From the NCBI RefSeq assembly GCF_011682055.1, contig NZ_JAAQOM010000006.1, positions 124,001-188,000 on the forward strand: a stretch of 64,000 bases of DNA, in the 5' to 3' direction. Position 1 is the stretch's first letter. Each line of letters opens with the position of its first letter. The translations under genes and the position numbers were made by a program. The notes below the pieces were generated by a model. That model was not told where the DNA came from. It did no database searches and saw only the letters and a list, made by a program, of their open reading frames with translations. The stretch comes from Telluria antibiotica (GTDB lineage Bacteria > Pseudomonadota > Gammaproteobacteria > Burkholderiales > Burkholderiaceae_D). Below are positions 35,945 to 46,452 of the stretch, in pieces.

Positions 35945-37095
35945 GCGGGGCGGCGGCCGGATTCGCCGACACGAGGCGCCACTATCCCGTGCTCGACGGG
36001 CTGCGCGGCTTCGCGGCGCTGACGGTCGTCGCCTTCCACCTGTGCGAAGCGCATGCGCCGAACCGCTTCGCCCAGGTGATCAACCACGGCTACCTGGCCG
36101 TGGACTTCTTCTTCCTGCTGTCCGGCTTCGTCATCGGCTATGCCTACGACGACCGCTGGCGGCGCATGTCGTTGGGCGAATTCTTCCAGCGCAGGCTGAT
36201 CCGCCTGCATCCGATGATCGTCGTCGCGATGCTGGTCGGCGCCCTCGCCTTCTACGTCCAGGGCGGGACGCTGTTCCCGATGATCGCCGACACGCCGCTG
36301 TGGCGCGTATTGCTGATCATGGTCGTCGGCATGACGCTGCTGCCGGTGCCACCGGCGCTGGACCTGCGCGGCTGGGGCGAGATGCATCCGCTGAACGGGC
36401 CCGCGTGGTCGCTGTTCTTCGAATACGTGGCGAACGTGGTGTACGCACTCGTGCTGCGCCGCCTGCCGAACCGCATGCTCGCCGTGCTCGCGCTGCTGGC
36501 TGGCGCGGTGCTCGTCCACTACCTCGTGGCGGGGCCGAACGGCGACGTCATCGGCGGCTGGTCGCTGGAGCCCGTCCAGTTCCGGCTCGGCTTCACCCGC
36601 CTGGCGTATCCGTTCTGCGCGGGGCTGCTGTTGTCGCGCGTCGTGCGTCCGGGCCACATCGCCTACGGCTTCCCGCTCGCCGCCGCGATCCTGCTTGCCA
36701 CGATGGCGTTGCCGCGCATCGGTGGCCCGGCGACCCTGTGGATGAACGGCCTGTACGAGGCGGTGTGCATCGTGGTCTTGTTCCCGCTCGTCGTGTGGCT
36801 GGGCGCGAGCGCACGCGCGGGTGCGCACACGGGCCGCGCATGCGCCGCGCTGGGCGGGCTGTCGTACCCGCTGTACATCGTCCACTATCCATTCGTGTAC
36901 ACCTACACCGCGTGGACCAACGAACACCACGTCTCCTTGCGCGACGGCCTGCCCGTCGCGGCCGCAACCTTCGCCGCGTGCGTCGCGCTGGCGTGGCTGC
37001 TGCTGAAATACTACGACGAACCGGTGCGGGCCTGGCTCACGCAGCGCTGGATGGAGCGCAAGCCGGCGCTCGCCGCGCCGGCCGCCAACAGCTGA
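35941..37095 (+). CDS. Acyltransferase family 3 membrane protein (OafA/YrhL type)
   Basis: A 384-residue multi-pass protein with about ten hydrophobic segments. It opens with YPVLDGLRGFAALTVVAFHL, whose His is the conserved catalytic residue, and a following conserved stretch reads FFFLLSGFVIGYAYDDRW. It would transfer acetyl or another acyl group to a sugar or lipid at the inner membrane. The start is GTG overlapping the halogenase stop (GTGA), so it is the last gene of this operon. Its TGA directly abuts the stop of the converging mntP. Confidence 0.9.
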   Translation: MSGAAAGFADTRRHYPVLDGLRGFAALTVVAFHLCEAHAPNRFAQVINHGYLAVDFFFLLSGFVIGYAYDDRWRRMSLGEFFQRRLIRLHPMIVVAMLVGALAFYVQGGTLFPMIADTPLWRVLLIMVVGMTLLPVPPALDLRGWGEMHPLNGPAWSLFFEYVANVVYALVLRRLPNRMLAVLALLAGAVLVHYLVAGPNGDVIGGWSLEPVQFRLGFTRLAYPFCAGLLLSRVVRPGHIAYGFPLAAAILLATMALPRIGGPATLWMNGLYEAVCIVVLFPLVVWLGASARAGAHTGRACAALGGLSYPLYIVHYPFVYTYTAWTNEHHVSLRDGLPVAAATFAACVALAWLLLKYYDEPVRAWLTQRWMERKPALAAPAANS

Positions 37096-37662
37096 TCAAG
37101 CGCGTCCGATGTGCTCGTAGAGGATCGCAGCACCGATCGCGATCAGAACGAGGCCGCCCACGAGTTCCGCGCGCTTGCCCACCAGCTTGCCGAGGCCGCG
37201 GCCCACCATCACGCCCAGCGTGACCATGACGAACGTCGAGAAGCCGATGGCACCGGCCACCGTCACGATGTTCGCGTCGATGAACGCGAGGCCGACGCCG
37301 ACCGCGAGCGCGTCGATACTCGTCGCGAACCCCGTCACCGCGAGCAGCCAGAAAGAATGCGACGTCGGTTTCGCGTCCTCGTCATCCGCGCCGGACAAGC
37401 CCTCGCGGATCATGCGCAGGCCAAGGATCACGAGCAGGGTGAACGCGATCCAGTGATCCCACGCCTCGACGTAGGGCGCGGCCCAATGCCCCAGCGCCCA
37501 GCCGATGACGGGCGTGAGGCCTTCGATGACGCCGAAGATGGCGCCCGTGCGCAGGGCTTCGCGGAGATGGGGACGTTGCAGCGCGGCGCCCTTGCCGACG
37601 GCGACGGCGAATGCGTCCGTGGACATGGCGAGGGCGAGTGCGGCGGTGGCGAGGAAATTCAT
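37096..37662 (-). CDS. mntP: Manganese efflux pump MntP
   Basis: A 188-residue inner-membrane protein, the same length as E. coli MntP, with six hydrophobic segments and two inverted half repeats carrying [13 protein letters not shown] and [11 protein letters not shown], whose acidic residues move Mn2+. The ATG at 37662 starts the first membrane segment; the frame upstream runs into the riboswitch. Expression is controlled by a Mn2+-sensing leader. It is not functionally linked to the glycan genes on either side. Confidence 0.95.
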   Translation of the reverse strand: MNFLATAALALAMSTDAFAVAVGKGAALQRPHLREALRTGAIFGVIEGLTPVIGWALGHWAAPYVEAWDHWIAFTLLVILGLRMIREGLSGADDEDAKPTSHSFWLLAVTGFATSIDALAVGVGLAFIDANIVTVAGAIGFSTFVMVTLGVMVGRGLGKLVGKRAELVGGLVLIAIGAAILYEHIGRA

Positions 37663-37689
37663 TGTGGTTCCAGTCGGGCAATGACGATG

Positions 37690-37845
37690 GCATGCCGGCG
37701 CGGCCCGATGAACGCGCAGGCATACCAAAGGTCTTGCCAACCGAAACGGCTGCCCGCACCACGTCGGCTGTATGCCGGCGAGTATGTTGATACGGGCGCT
37801 TCCGCCGGGTGCGGAAGCAGGCTACTCCCCAATGGGATGCCGGCA
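37690..37845 (-). promoter_or_regulatory. yybP-ykoY (Mn2+) riboswitch upstream of mntP
   Basis: The minus-strand leader contains the conserved blocks in order: GGGGAGTAGCC (37830-37820), a GC hairpin, ATCAACATACTCGCCGGCAT, then GGCAAGACCTTTGGTATGCC, and a hairpin near the start of mntP. These match the yybP-ykoY family, which senses Mn2+ and turns on mntP. Edges are approximate. Confidence 0.85.
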
Positions 37846-37876
37846 TTTTACTGCAAAGCCGCCGGCATCGCCACCG

Positions 37877-39184
37877 TCAAGCGGTCGTCGCGCCCTGCCG
37901 GTGCAGGTTCGCATACTTCAGGCCGAAGAACAGGATGAAGCCGTAGCACGCGACGGGGATGAAGAACGACGGCTGCACGCCCACGTGGTCGGCGAGCCAG
38001 CCCTGTGCGAACGGCACGATGGCGCCGCCCACGATGGCCATGCACAGGATGCCGGAACCCTGGCCCGTGTGGCGTCCGAGGCCGTGCAGCGCCATGCTGA
38101 AGATCGTCGGGAACATGATGGAGTTGCACAGGCCGACGGCGAGAATCGCCCACATCGCTGCCTGTCCATGACCGAGGATGGCGCACAGCACGAGCACGAT
38201 CGCGGCGACCGCGTTGCACGCGAGCGCCTTGCCCGGGCTGACGACACGCATCACGGCAAAGCCGATGAAGCGGCCGATGAGCGCCCCGCCCCAGTACACG
38301 CTGACGTAGCTTGCAGCCCGCGCCGCCGTCATCCCGGCCACGTTCGGCTCGCCGAGGAAGTTGACGAGGAAACTGCCGATGCTGACTTCACCGCCCACGT
38401 ACAGGAAGATGGCGACGGCGCCCAGCACGAGGTGGCGGTACTGCAAGGCCGAACCGGCCGATGCGGCGACTGTGTCGTCCGCGGCCGCGTGGTCGATGCG
38501 CGGCAGCCGCGCCAGCGCGAACAGCGCGGCGAGGATCGCGAGCGCCGCCGCCAGCGCGAGGTACGGGCCCTGCACGGTGGCCGCTTCATGCGCGCGGTGC
38601 GCCGCCTGGCCGGCCGCGTCCAGCGCCGCGACCTGGTCCGCCGTCAGCGCGCTGGCGCCCGCGAGGATCAGCATGCCGCCCAGCGCCGGGCCCACCGTCG
38701 TGCCCAGCGAATTGAAGGCCTGCGTGAGCGTGAGGCGGCTCGATGCCGTCGCGGCCGGTCCGAGCACCGTCACGTACGGGTTCGCCGCGACCTGCAGGAT
38801 CGTGATGCCCGCCGCCAGCACGAAGAACGCGAACAGGAACAGGCCGTAGCCGCCCTGCGCGGCCGGGTAGAAAAGTCCGCAGCCACCTGCCGCGATCAGC
38901 AGGCCCGTGACGGCGCCTTTCTGATAGCCGAGGCGGCGAATGAGGGCGCCAGCCGGGAGCGACACGATGAAGTAGGCGCCGAAGAAGCAGAACTGCACGA
39001 GCATCGCCTGCAGGTAGTTCAGCGTGTAGATCGCCTTCAGGTGCGGAATCAGCACGTCGTTCAGCGACGTGAGCAGGCCCCACATGAAGAAGAGGATCGT
39101 GACGATCACGAGTGGTCCGGTATTCGTCGCGCCGGCGGTGGGTGCCGCCGTCACGGTCGCGGACGGGTTGGGGGTAGCTGCCAT
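37877..39184 (-). CDS. Sugar MFS transporter (FucP/GluP family)
   Basis: A 435-residue, 12-segment permease of the FHS family, marked by [21 protein letters not shown] at the start, [24 protein letters not shown], and [11 protein letters not shown]. Relatives carry glucose, galactose or fucose with H+ or Na+ across the inner membrane. The ATG has GGAG 5 nt upstream. It is the third gene of GH3, glucokinase, MFS, so glucose is the likely substrate. Confidence 0.92.
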   Translation of the reverse strand: MAATPNPSATVTAAPTAGATNTGPLVIVTILFFMWGLLTSLNDVLIPHLKAIYTLNYLQAMLVQFCFFGAYFIVSLPAGALIRRLGYQKGAVTGLLIAAGGCGLFYPAAQGGYGLFLFAFFVLAAGITILQVAANPYVTVLGPAATASSRLTLTQAFNSLGTTVGPALGGMLILAGASALTADQVAALDAAGQAAHRAHEAATVQGPYLALAAALAILAALFALARLPRIDHAAADDTVAASAGSALQYRHLVLGAVAIFLYVGGEVSIGSFLVNFLGEPNVAGMTAARAASYVSVYWGGALIGRFIGFAVMRVVSPGKALACNAVAAIVLVLCAILGHGQAAMWAILAVGLCNSIMFPTIFSMALHGLGRHTGQGSGILCMAIVGGAIVPFAQGWLADHVGVQPSFFIPVACYGFILFFGLKYANLHRQGATTA

Positions 39185-39202
39185 GGAATCTCCTTGTTGT
39201 GG

Positions 39203-40165
39203 TTATCGTGTTGCGGTGTCGAGCAGCGCGGCCACGCCGCGCAGTGCGGGATACGGTTCGGTGACGAGCCAGGTCGGGATGCGCGCCAGATAAGGCTGCA
39301 GCCTGCCCTTGCCTTCGAAGCGTTCACGGAACGCGGACGCGTGGAACAGCGGACCGAGCCGGGGCACGACGCCGCCGCCGATGTACATGCCGCCCGTCGC
39401 GCCCAACGTGAGCGCGACGTTGCCTGCAACGCTGCCGAGGATCGCGCAGAATGCGTCGACCGTCGCGCGGCATGCGGCGCAGCTGCCGTCGAGCGCACGC
39501 GCCGAGATGTCCGCGGCGGCCAGACGTTCGCCGGCAAGCACGCGGTGGATCGCTTCCAGGCCCGGTCCGGACAGCAGGCGCTCGGCCGACACATGGCCGT
39601 GTTCTTCCCACAGCGCGTCCAGCAGGCGCATCTCGGTACGCGTGACGGGCGCGAAGCTCGCGTGCCCGCCCTCGCCCGCCAGTGCGATCCAGCGCCCGCC
39701 GCCCGCAGGCATGACGCCGGACACGCCCAGCCCCGTGCCCGGCCCGATGAGGCCCAGCGGACGCTCTTCGACCACTGCGGCATCCAGCCCGCCGATGCGT
39801 TCGCGTCCACGGGCATCCAGGTGCGGCAAGGCTTGCGCCAGCGCCGCGAAATCGTTCACGACGAGCAGCGTGGCGAGCCCGCAGGCCTCCCGCAATGCCA
39901 CGATGGAAAAGTGCCAGTGGTGGTTCGTCATGCTCACCATGTCGCCCTCGACCGGATTCGCGATGGCGATCGCGGCATGGCGGATGCCGTCAGTCGCGTG
40001 CCCGCGCGCGGCGGCGCGGGCGAGGTAGGCATCGATCGCGTCCTTGACGTGCTCGTAGTCGCGGCACGCCAGCACCTCGATGTCGGCGCATCCGTCGCCC
40101 GGCGCCTGCAGCGCGAAACGGGCATTCGTGCCGCCGATGTCGGCCAGCAGGCGGAACGCGGTCAT
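39203..40165 (-). CDS. glk: Glucokinase
   Basis: A 320-residue ATP-dependent hexokinase of the E. coli Glk type. The phosphate-1 motif LLADIGGTNARFAL, the sugar motif with catalytic Asp in LLVVNDFAALA, GLIGPGTGLGVSG and EGGHASFAP are all present. It phosphorylates glucose released by GH3 and GH1. The start overlaps the GH3 stop by 4 nt (ATGA), so it is the second gene of the GH3 operon. Confidence 0.95.
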   Translation of the reverse strand: MTAFRLLADIGGTNARFALQAPGDGCADIEVLACRDYEHVKDAIDAYLARAAARGHATDGIRHAAIAIANPVEGDMVSMTNHHWHFSIVALREACGLATLLVVNDFAALAQALPHLDARGRERIGGLDAAVVEERPLGLIGPGTGLGVSGVMPAGGGRWIALAGEGGHASFAPVTRTEMRLLDALWEEHGHVSAERLLSGPGLEAIHRVLAGERLAAADISARALDGSCAACRATVDAFCAILGSVAGNVALTLGATGGMYIGGGVVPRLGPLFHASAFRERFEGKGRLQPYLARIPTWLVTEPYPALRGVAALLDTATR

Positions 40166-42699
40166 TGCAGGTCCTCGCAAGCCACGGCATCCGTCGCCGT
40201 CGTCACGTCGACGTTGCCGAAGGCGGCCGCGAACGGGCCCTCGCTCGTCACGCGCAGCGGCGTGTCGACGCGCGCCAGGTCGACGCCGTGCGCGCGGAAG
40301 CAGGCCAGCGGAATGGCGACGGATTGGCGGCCCTTGCCGGCCAGCCGCGTGAACAGGCGGGTTGCGTCGAGCGGCGTGCCACAAGGCGTGCCGCCGCAGG
40401 CCATCGCGATCGTCACCTTGGCCGCGGGGGCGCCTTGCACGAGCGTGTCGAAGCGCAGCACACCTTTGTCCGCCAGCGCGGCCGGCAAGGCGAGCGGCTT
40501 GGCGCCGTGCGCCTCGAACGTCGCCGGTGCAGTCCACGTGACGAGCTTCGCATCCTGCTGCGTCTTGATCTGCGCGATGGCCACGGCGATGCCCGGCAGG
40601 CTGGCCCCCGCGTTCAGGTCTGCACCGAGCGGCGCGGCTTGCGTGCCGCTGACGATGCGCAGCGGGAAGCTGGCGCGGTCGGCCGGGCCGAACACGGGAT
40701 ACGTATCGGCGCTGCTGCAACCGCCGGCCGCGTACGTGGCGTCGAGCATTCCAAGGTGCGAGCGCTCGCCGCGCTTCAATCCATAGCCGTAGGCGAACAG
40801 CGGGGCATAGCCGACATCGCCCACGTTCAGCGGCGTCTGGCACACGCCCTTCGGCCACGAGAACGACAGCTTGCCCGTGAATTCATGGGGTTTCGCGTCC
40901 TTGCCCGCGACGAGCAGGTCGGACACGCCCTTGCCTTCCGTGCCCGGCAGCCACGCCGCGATGAACGTGTCGGACAAGTTCAGCAAGTCGTTGACCCACA
41001 GCGGGCGGCCGGACAGGAACACGGTCACCACCGGCTTGCCCTTGCCGTGCACTTTCTGCAGCACGGCCAGGTCATCCGGGTACCGGCTCGTGTGGCGCAG
41101 CGTGCCGGAAGGTACGATGTCGCCGTCGCCTTCCGCGTACGGCGCTTCGCCGATCACAGCGATGACGGCATCGAACCGTGCAGGATCGACGTCCGCGCCG
41201 TCGGCGCTGTACGTGACGTCCGCTCCGGCCGCCTTCAGGCCCGCCAGGATCGTGTCGGCTTTCGGGAAATCGGCATTCGTGTTCGCCGTGCCCTGCCACG
41301 TCAACGCCCAGCCGCCCGTCTGGTTGGCCATGCTGTCGGCAGCCTTGCCGACGACGAGCACACGCTTGCCGGCGGCCAGCGGCAGCACCGGGCCTTCGTT
41401 TTTCAGCAGCACCAGCGATTCGCGCACGGCACGGCGGCCCAGGTCCTTGGCGAGCAGCGCGTCGTCACGGCCGGCCCACGCGGACTGCGATGGACGCTTG
41501 GCGAACACACCGGCGCGCAGCTTCACGCGCACGATGCGGCTGACGGCGTCGTCGATACGCGCCATGGGAATGCGTCCGGCCTCGACGTCCTTGACCGTGT
41601 TGGCGATGAACGCCTTCCAGTCGGTGGGCGCCATCACCATGTCGACGCCGGCGTTGATGGCCTGGGCACAGCTGTCGTTGCGGCAGCCGGGCACTTCGCC
41701 GATGCCGTTCCAGTCGGTGACCACGAAGCCGTCGAAGCCCATCTTGTCCTTCAGGATGTCCGTCAGCATGTAGCGGCTGCCGTGCACCTTGCCGTGGTCA
41801 CGTCCCGCCGCCACGTCGTTCCACGAATTGAACGAGGCCATGACGGTCTGTGCGCCCGCCTCGATACCGGCGTAATAACCCTGCGCGTGGATGTTCATCA
41901 TGTCGCGCTCGCCGACCTTCGCGACGCCCGTGTTCACGCCGAATTCCGTGCCGCCGTCCGCCATGAAGTGCTTGATGCTGGCGATGACGTTGGCGTCGCT
42001 CTTGAACGTGTCCTGCAGCCCTGTCACGTATGGCCCGGCCAGACGCTTCACGAGCTGCGGGTCTTCCGAATAGCTTTCGTACGTGCGCCCCCAGCGGTCG
42101 TCGCGCACGACGGCGACGGTCGGGCCGAACGCCCAGGCGATGCCCGTCGCGCGCACGGCCTTGCCCGTCGCGGCGCCGATCGCCTTCACGAGCTCCGCGT
42201 CGCGCGTGGCGCCGAGGCCGATATTGTGGGGGAACATGGTGGCGCCGTAGACGTTGTTGTGGCCGTGGACGGCATCGGTACCCCAGATCATCGGCACATT
42301 GATCGCCATGTCCGTCGCCATCGATGCGTCGTAGTACGCATCCGCCAGCTTCAACCAGTCGGCGGCGTGCGCGTGCTTGTCGTTGCCGGGCCAGCTGCCG
42401 CCGCCATTCAGCACGGATCCGAGGTAGTACGTGCGGACGTCGTCCGGCGTCACGCTCTTGATTTCCGCCTGCGTCATCTGGCCGATCTTCTGCGCGAGCG
42501 TCATGTGGGCGACGATCTCGCGCACGCGCGCCTCGAGCGCGGCGTTCGGACGGATGGCGCTGTGCAGGCGCGGCCAGTCGGTCAGCGCCGGCGCGGCCGG
42601 CGCGGCGGCAGTGCCGTAGGCGGCCAGCGCCAGTGCGCACGCGGCGGCGAGGCGGAGCGGGATGCGCGTGTGCGCCGCCCGGGTGCGGTGGATGGTCAT
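40162..42699 (-). CDS. Secreted GH3 beta-glucosidase (exo-1,4/1,3-beta-glucanase type)
   Basis: An 845-residue enzyme. A signal peptide ends near GTAAA. The (beta/alpha)8 domain has DAVHGHNNV and IKHFMADGG and the nucleophile Asp329 in GFVVTDWNGIGE. The alpha/beta sandwich starts near AVRESLVLLKNEG. The C-terminal part has a jelly roll typical of the ExoP/CelD-like cellodextrinase group. It releases glucose from beta-glucan oligosaccharides in the periplasm or outside. It leads GH3-glk-MFS and has its own promoter and operator. Confidence 0.95.
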   Translation of the reverse strand: MTIHRTRAAHTRIPLRLAAACALALAAYGTAAAPAAPALTDWPRLHSAIRPNAALEARVREIVAHMTLAQKIGQMTQAEIKSVTPDDVRTYYLGSVLNGGGSWPGNDKHAHAADWLKLADAYYDASMATDMAINVPMIWGTDAVHGHNNVYGATMFPHNIGLGATRDAELVKAIGAATGKAVRATGIAWAFGPTVAVVRDDRWGRTYESYSEDPQLVKRLAGPYVTGLQDTFKSDANVIASIKHFMADGGTEFGVNTGVAKVGERDMMNIHAQGYYAGIEAGAQTVMASFNSWNDVAAGRDHGKVHGSRYMLTDILKDKMGFDGFVVTDWNGIGEVPGCRNDSCAQAINAGVDMVMAPTDWKAFIANTVKDVEAGRIPMARIDDAVSRIVRVKLRAGVFAKRPSQSAWAGRDDALLAKDLGRRAVRESLVLLKNEGPVLPLAAGKRVLVVGKAADSMANQTGGWALTWQGTANTNADFPKADTILAGLKAAGADVTYSADGADVDPARFDAVIAVIGEAPYAEGDGDIVPSGTLRHTSRYPDDLAVLQKVHGKGKPVVTVFLSGRPLWVNDLLNLSDTFIAAWLPGTEGKGVSDLLVAGKDAKPHEFTGKLSFSWPKGVCQTPLNVGDVGYAPLFAYGYGLKRGERSHLGMLDATYAAGGCSSADTYPVFGPADRASFPLRIVSGTQAAPLGADLNAGASLPGIAVAIAQIKTQQDAKLVTWTAPATFEAHGAKPLALPAALADKGVLRFDTLVQGAPAAKVTIAMACGGTPCGTPLDATRLFTRLAGKGRQSVAIPLACFRAHGVDLARVDTPLRVTSEGPFAAAFGNVDVTTATDAVACEDLQ

Positions 42700-42740
42700 G
42701 CGGGTGTCTCCAGTGGTGTCGTTATGGATCTGCGGTCACG

Positions 42741-42758
42741 ATTGGAAACGATTCCAAT
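42741..42758. promoter_or_regulatory. LacI-type operator at the GH3 promoter
   Basis: ATTGGAAACGATTCCAAT. Its core TGGAAACGATTCCA matches the window's palindrome at 13 of 14 positions. It lies between the promoter and the GH3 start, about 42 nt upstream of the ATG. Confidence 0.75.
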
Positions 42759-42768
42759 CCCTTCGCAG

Positions 42769-42798
42769 ATTATTCAATGCAAACACCCGCGCTGTCAA
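42769..42798 (-). promoter_or_regulatory. Sigma-70 promoter of GH3-glk-MFS
   Basis: On the minus strand TTGACA (42798-42793), an 18-bp spacer and AATAAT (42774-42769). The operator follows directly downstream. Confidence 0.7.
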
Positions 42799-42823
42799 TC
42801 ACCCGTTGCGAAAGGAGGTCGGA

Positions 42824-44203
42824 TCAGTCGTGCCCCAGGAACGCGCGATACCACTTCGCGCTGTCCTTCAGCCGGCGCTGTTGCGTCGCATAGTCCACGT
42901 GCACGAGGCCGAAACGGCGCAGATAGCCTTCCGACCACTCGAAGTTGTCGAGCAGGCTCCAGGCGAAATAGCCTTTCACCGGCACACCGTCCGCGACGGC
43001 CTGGCGCAGCGCAGCCAGGTGGCGCATCAGGTAGCGCCGCCGCTGGGTGTCGCGCACGGCGCCGTCAGCACCGACGACGTCGTCGTAGCACGCCCCGTTC
43101 TCCGTCACGTACATCGGGCCGGGACGGTAGTCGCGGTCGACGCGGGCCAGCAATTCCGCAAGGCCTTGCGGCGCCACGGGCCAACCCAGCGCCGTCGTCT
43201 CCCCTTCCGCCGGCAGCAGGCGCGTGCCCAGGGGGCCGTGGCCGGGCGCGTCGGCGACCGTCTCGGGAAAATAGTAGTTCACGCCAAGGAAGTCCGTCGG
43301 CGCGGCGATAGCGTCCATGTCGCCGGGCAGCACGACGGGCGCCGCGTCGCCCACTTGCGCGAGCGTGGCGGCCGGGTAGCCGCGCCCGTACAGCGGGTCG
43401 AGGAACCAGCGGTAGCGCAGGCCGTCGTGGCGTTCCATCGCCGCGACGTCGCGCGGACTGGTGCTCGCGGGGCGCAGCGGGTGGAGGCTCAGTGCGATGC
43501 CGACCTTCGCATCGGGCACATTCGCCCGGACCAGCGGGACCGCTTTGCCGTGCGATAGCAGCACGTGGTGTGCCACCTGCAGCGCCGTGCCGAAGTCCGT
43601 GAGCCCTGGCGCGTGCCAGCCTTCGTAATTGCCGAGGATCGCCGTGCACCATGGCTCGTTGTGCGTGATCCAGTGGGACACGCGGTCGCCCAACCGGCGC
43701 GTCATCGCGTCGGCGAAGTCGAGAAACGCGTCGACCGTGGTGCGCGCGGCCCAGCCGCCCCGGTCCTGCAGCCATTGCGGCAAGTCCCAGTGGTACAGTG
43801 TGGCCCACGGCTGCAGCCCGCGCTCCAGCATGCCGTCGACGAGGCGCGAGTAGAAATCGAGGCCTTTTTCGTTCGGCCTGCCGCCCGTGCCGTCGAAGAT
43901 CCGCGGCCACGCGATCGAGAAGCGGTAGGCGTTCAGCCCCAGGTCGCGGCCGATGTCCAGGTCCTCGGGCCAACGGTGGTAGTGGTCGCACGCGACGTGG
44001 CCGGACGACCCGTCCCGGATCGCGCCGGGTGTCGCCGCGAACCGGTCCCAGATCGATTCGACGCGGCCGTCTTCGGCACCCGCGCCCTCGATCTGGTACG
44101 AGGACGTGGCGCAGCCCCACAGGAAATCGGCGCCGAAGTTGGCGCGCCGGGGCGCATGGGGTTCGGGGCCGGCGGCACCCTGCAGCAGATCGTCGTTGGT
44201 CAT
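42824..44203 (-). CDS. GH1 beta-glucosidase
   Basis: A 459-residue TIM-barrel enzyme with FGADFLWGCATSSYQIEG at the start, the acid/base Glu183 in THNEPW and the nucleophile Glu368 in YVTENGA; both catalytic residues are intact. There is no signal peptide, so it hydrolyses imported cellobiose or laminaribiose in the cytoplasm. I chose ATG at 44203; the frame upstream runs through the operator and is not credible. Its ribosome site is weak. It lies after lacI on the same strand but behind a strong terminator and has its own operator. Confidence 0.95.
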   Translation of the reverse strand: MTNDDLLQGAAGPEPHAPRRANFGADFLWGCATSSYQIEGAGAEDGRVESIWDRFAATPGAIRDGSSGHVACDHYHRWPEDLDIGRDLGLNAYRFSIAWPRIFDGTGGRPNEKGLDFYSRLVDGMLERGLQPWATLYHWDLPQWLQDRGGWAARTTVDAFLDFADAMTRRLGDRVSHWITHNEPWCTAILGNYEGWHAPGLTDFGTALQVAHHVLLSHGKAVPLVRANVPDAKVGIALSLHPLRPASTSPRDVAAMERHDGLRYRWFLDPLYGRGYPAATLAQVGDAAPVVLPGDMDAIAAPTDFLGVNYYFPETVADAPGHGPLGTRLLPAEGETTALGWPVAPQGLAELLARVDRDYRPGPMYVTENGACYDDVVGADGAVRDTQRRRYLMRHLAALRQAVADGVPVKGYFAWSLLDNFEWSEGYLRRFGLVHVDYATQQRRLKDSAKWYRAFLGHD

Positions 44204-44221
44204 CGTAGTCGGTGTATTGTG

Positions 44222-44243
44222 ATTGTATTTGGAAAGCTTTCCA
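44222..44243 (-). promoter_or_regulatory. GH1 promoter -10 and LacI-type operator
   Basis: TGGAAAGCTTTCCA (44230-44243) is a perfect 14-bp palindrome matching the window motif at 12 of 14, with GC instead of CG in the centre. On the minus strand the -10 TACAAT (44227-44222) follows it; the -35 is weak (TTGCAT, 15 bp away), so the operator sits in the spacer. Confidence 0.65.
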
Positions 44244-44253
44244 TGCAAGCGCC

Positions 44254-44281
44254 AAAAAAAAGCGCGCAAGCGAACGCGCGC
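44254..44281 (-). terminator. Intrinsic terminator of the LacI-type gene
   Basis: On the minus strand GCGCGC, an 8-nt loop (GTTCGCTT) and GCGCGC are followed by eight T. It starts 20 nt after the lacI-type stop and separates that gene from GH1. Confidence 0.85.
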
Positions 44282-44300
44282 CCTGGCTGCGGCCGCGGTG

Positions 44301-45329
44301 TCACGCGGCCTTGCGCCTCCCGCTCGGCGCCGTGGCCAGCGACGCCCGCAACGTCAGGCTCACGGGGAATTCGCGCGTGACGGGCCGGCGCATGTCGTAG
44401 CACAGGTTGAGCAAGGCGTTGATGCCGTTCTGCGTCATCTCGCGCCACGGCATGTGCACGGACGTCAGGCGCGGCGCGGAAAATTCGGCGCTGGGCGTGT
44501 CGTCGTAGCCCAGCACGGACAGGTCGTGCGGCACGCGGATGCCGGCCTCCTGGAAGTACGACAGCGCGCCCACGGCCATCTCGTCGTTCGCGCAGAACAG
44601 CGCCGTGCACGGATAGCCGGAATCGAGCAACTGCTTGGCCGCGGACCAGCCGCCCGCGGGCGAAAAGTCGCTCTCAAGGCGCCATACCTTGTCCGGGTCG
44701 ATGCCGTTGTCGCGCAGCTCGCTCATGAAGCCGGCGATGCGGGCGCGGTTGTCCTCCAGTTGGCGCGGGCCTTCGACGACGGCGATCTTGCGGTGCTTGT
44801 GGTCCAGCAGCGCGCGCGCGGCGAGGCGGCCGCCCAGCGTGTGGTCGACGGTGAAGCACTGGTCCGGCATCGAATCGAAGCTGTGGTTCAACGCGACGAG
44901 CTGGCCCGCCTTCGCGCCCAGCGCGGCGACGTCCTCCTCCTGCAGCGCGCTCGTCATCACGACGAGACCGTCGCAGCCCCGCTCGACGAGGAACTCGATG
45001 CCCTCGACGGCCTGGCGGCGCTCGTCGCCGAGACCCACGCCGAACGCGAGCACCATGTGGACACCGGCCGTGCGCAACTCCGTGTCGATGATCTGCAGGA
45101 TCGGAGTGTAGAACGTTCCGCTCAGCACCGGGATGTACACGCCGACCATGCGGCTCGTACCCGACAGCAGCGCGCGCGCCGCGTGCGACGGACGGAAGCC
45201 CAGCTCGTCGATCGCTTTCTTCACGCGGGCCAACGTCGCCGGCGACACCGATCCCTTCCCGCTCACCACGCGCGACGCGGTGCCGAGGCCGACGCCGGCC
45301 AGCTTCGCTACGTCCTTGATAGTCGCCAC
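44301..45329 (-). CDS. LacI-family regulator, probable repressor of the beta-glucan regulon
   Basis: A 342-residue repressor with the LacI helix-turn-helix (TIKDVAKLAGVGLGTASRVVSG, read in two parts) and hinge (SHAARALLSGTSRMVGVY), then a sugar-sensing domain with GCDGLVVMTSAL and TALFCANDEMAVGAL. The start is GTG with AGGA about 8 nt upstream. It lies between GH1 and the ABC importer genes. It is the only LacI-type gene near the five TGGAAACGTTTCCA-like sites, so it is the likely binder; inducer would be a beta-gluco-disaccharide. Binding is inferred from position and motif style. Confidence 0.9.
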   Translation of the reverse strand: MATIKDVAKLAGVGLGTASRVVSGKGSVSPATLARVKKAIDELGFRPSHAARALLSGTSRMVGVYIPVLSGTFYTPILQIIDTELRTAGVHMVLAFGVGLGDERRQAVEGIEFLVERGCDGLVVMTSALQEEDVAALGAKAGQLVALNHSFDSMPDQCFTVDHTLGGRLAARALLDHKHRKIAVVEGPRQLEDNRARIAGFMSELRDNGIDPDKVWRLESDFSPAGGWSAAKQLLDSGYPCTALFCANDEMAVGALSYFQEAGIRVPHDLSVLGYDDTPSAEFSAPRLTSVHMPWREMTQNGINALLNLCYDMRRPVTREFPVSLTLRASLATAPSGRRKAA

Positions 45330-45402
45330 AAACTCTTCCTCAATGCTTACGTTTCACGGGCCGCCGACGCGGCGCACCCGAAGGATACTGCATCCGTGCC
45401 CA

Positions 45403-46449
<1,047 letters not shown>

Positions 46450-46452
46450 CCC

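Noticed and set aside
40165..43311. 1048-codon plus-strand frame opposite GH3
   Set aside because: Antisense shadow of a GH3 gene with intact catalytic Asp; it also runs through the GH3 promoter and operator.
44254..44261. Run of eight A as a slippage or frameshift site
   Set aside because: It lies outside genes and is the T-tract of the minus-strand terminator after the LacI-type gene.
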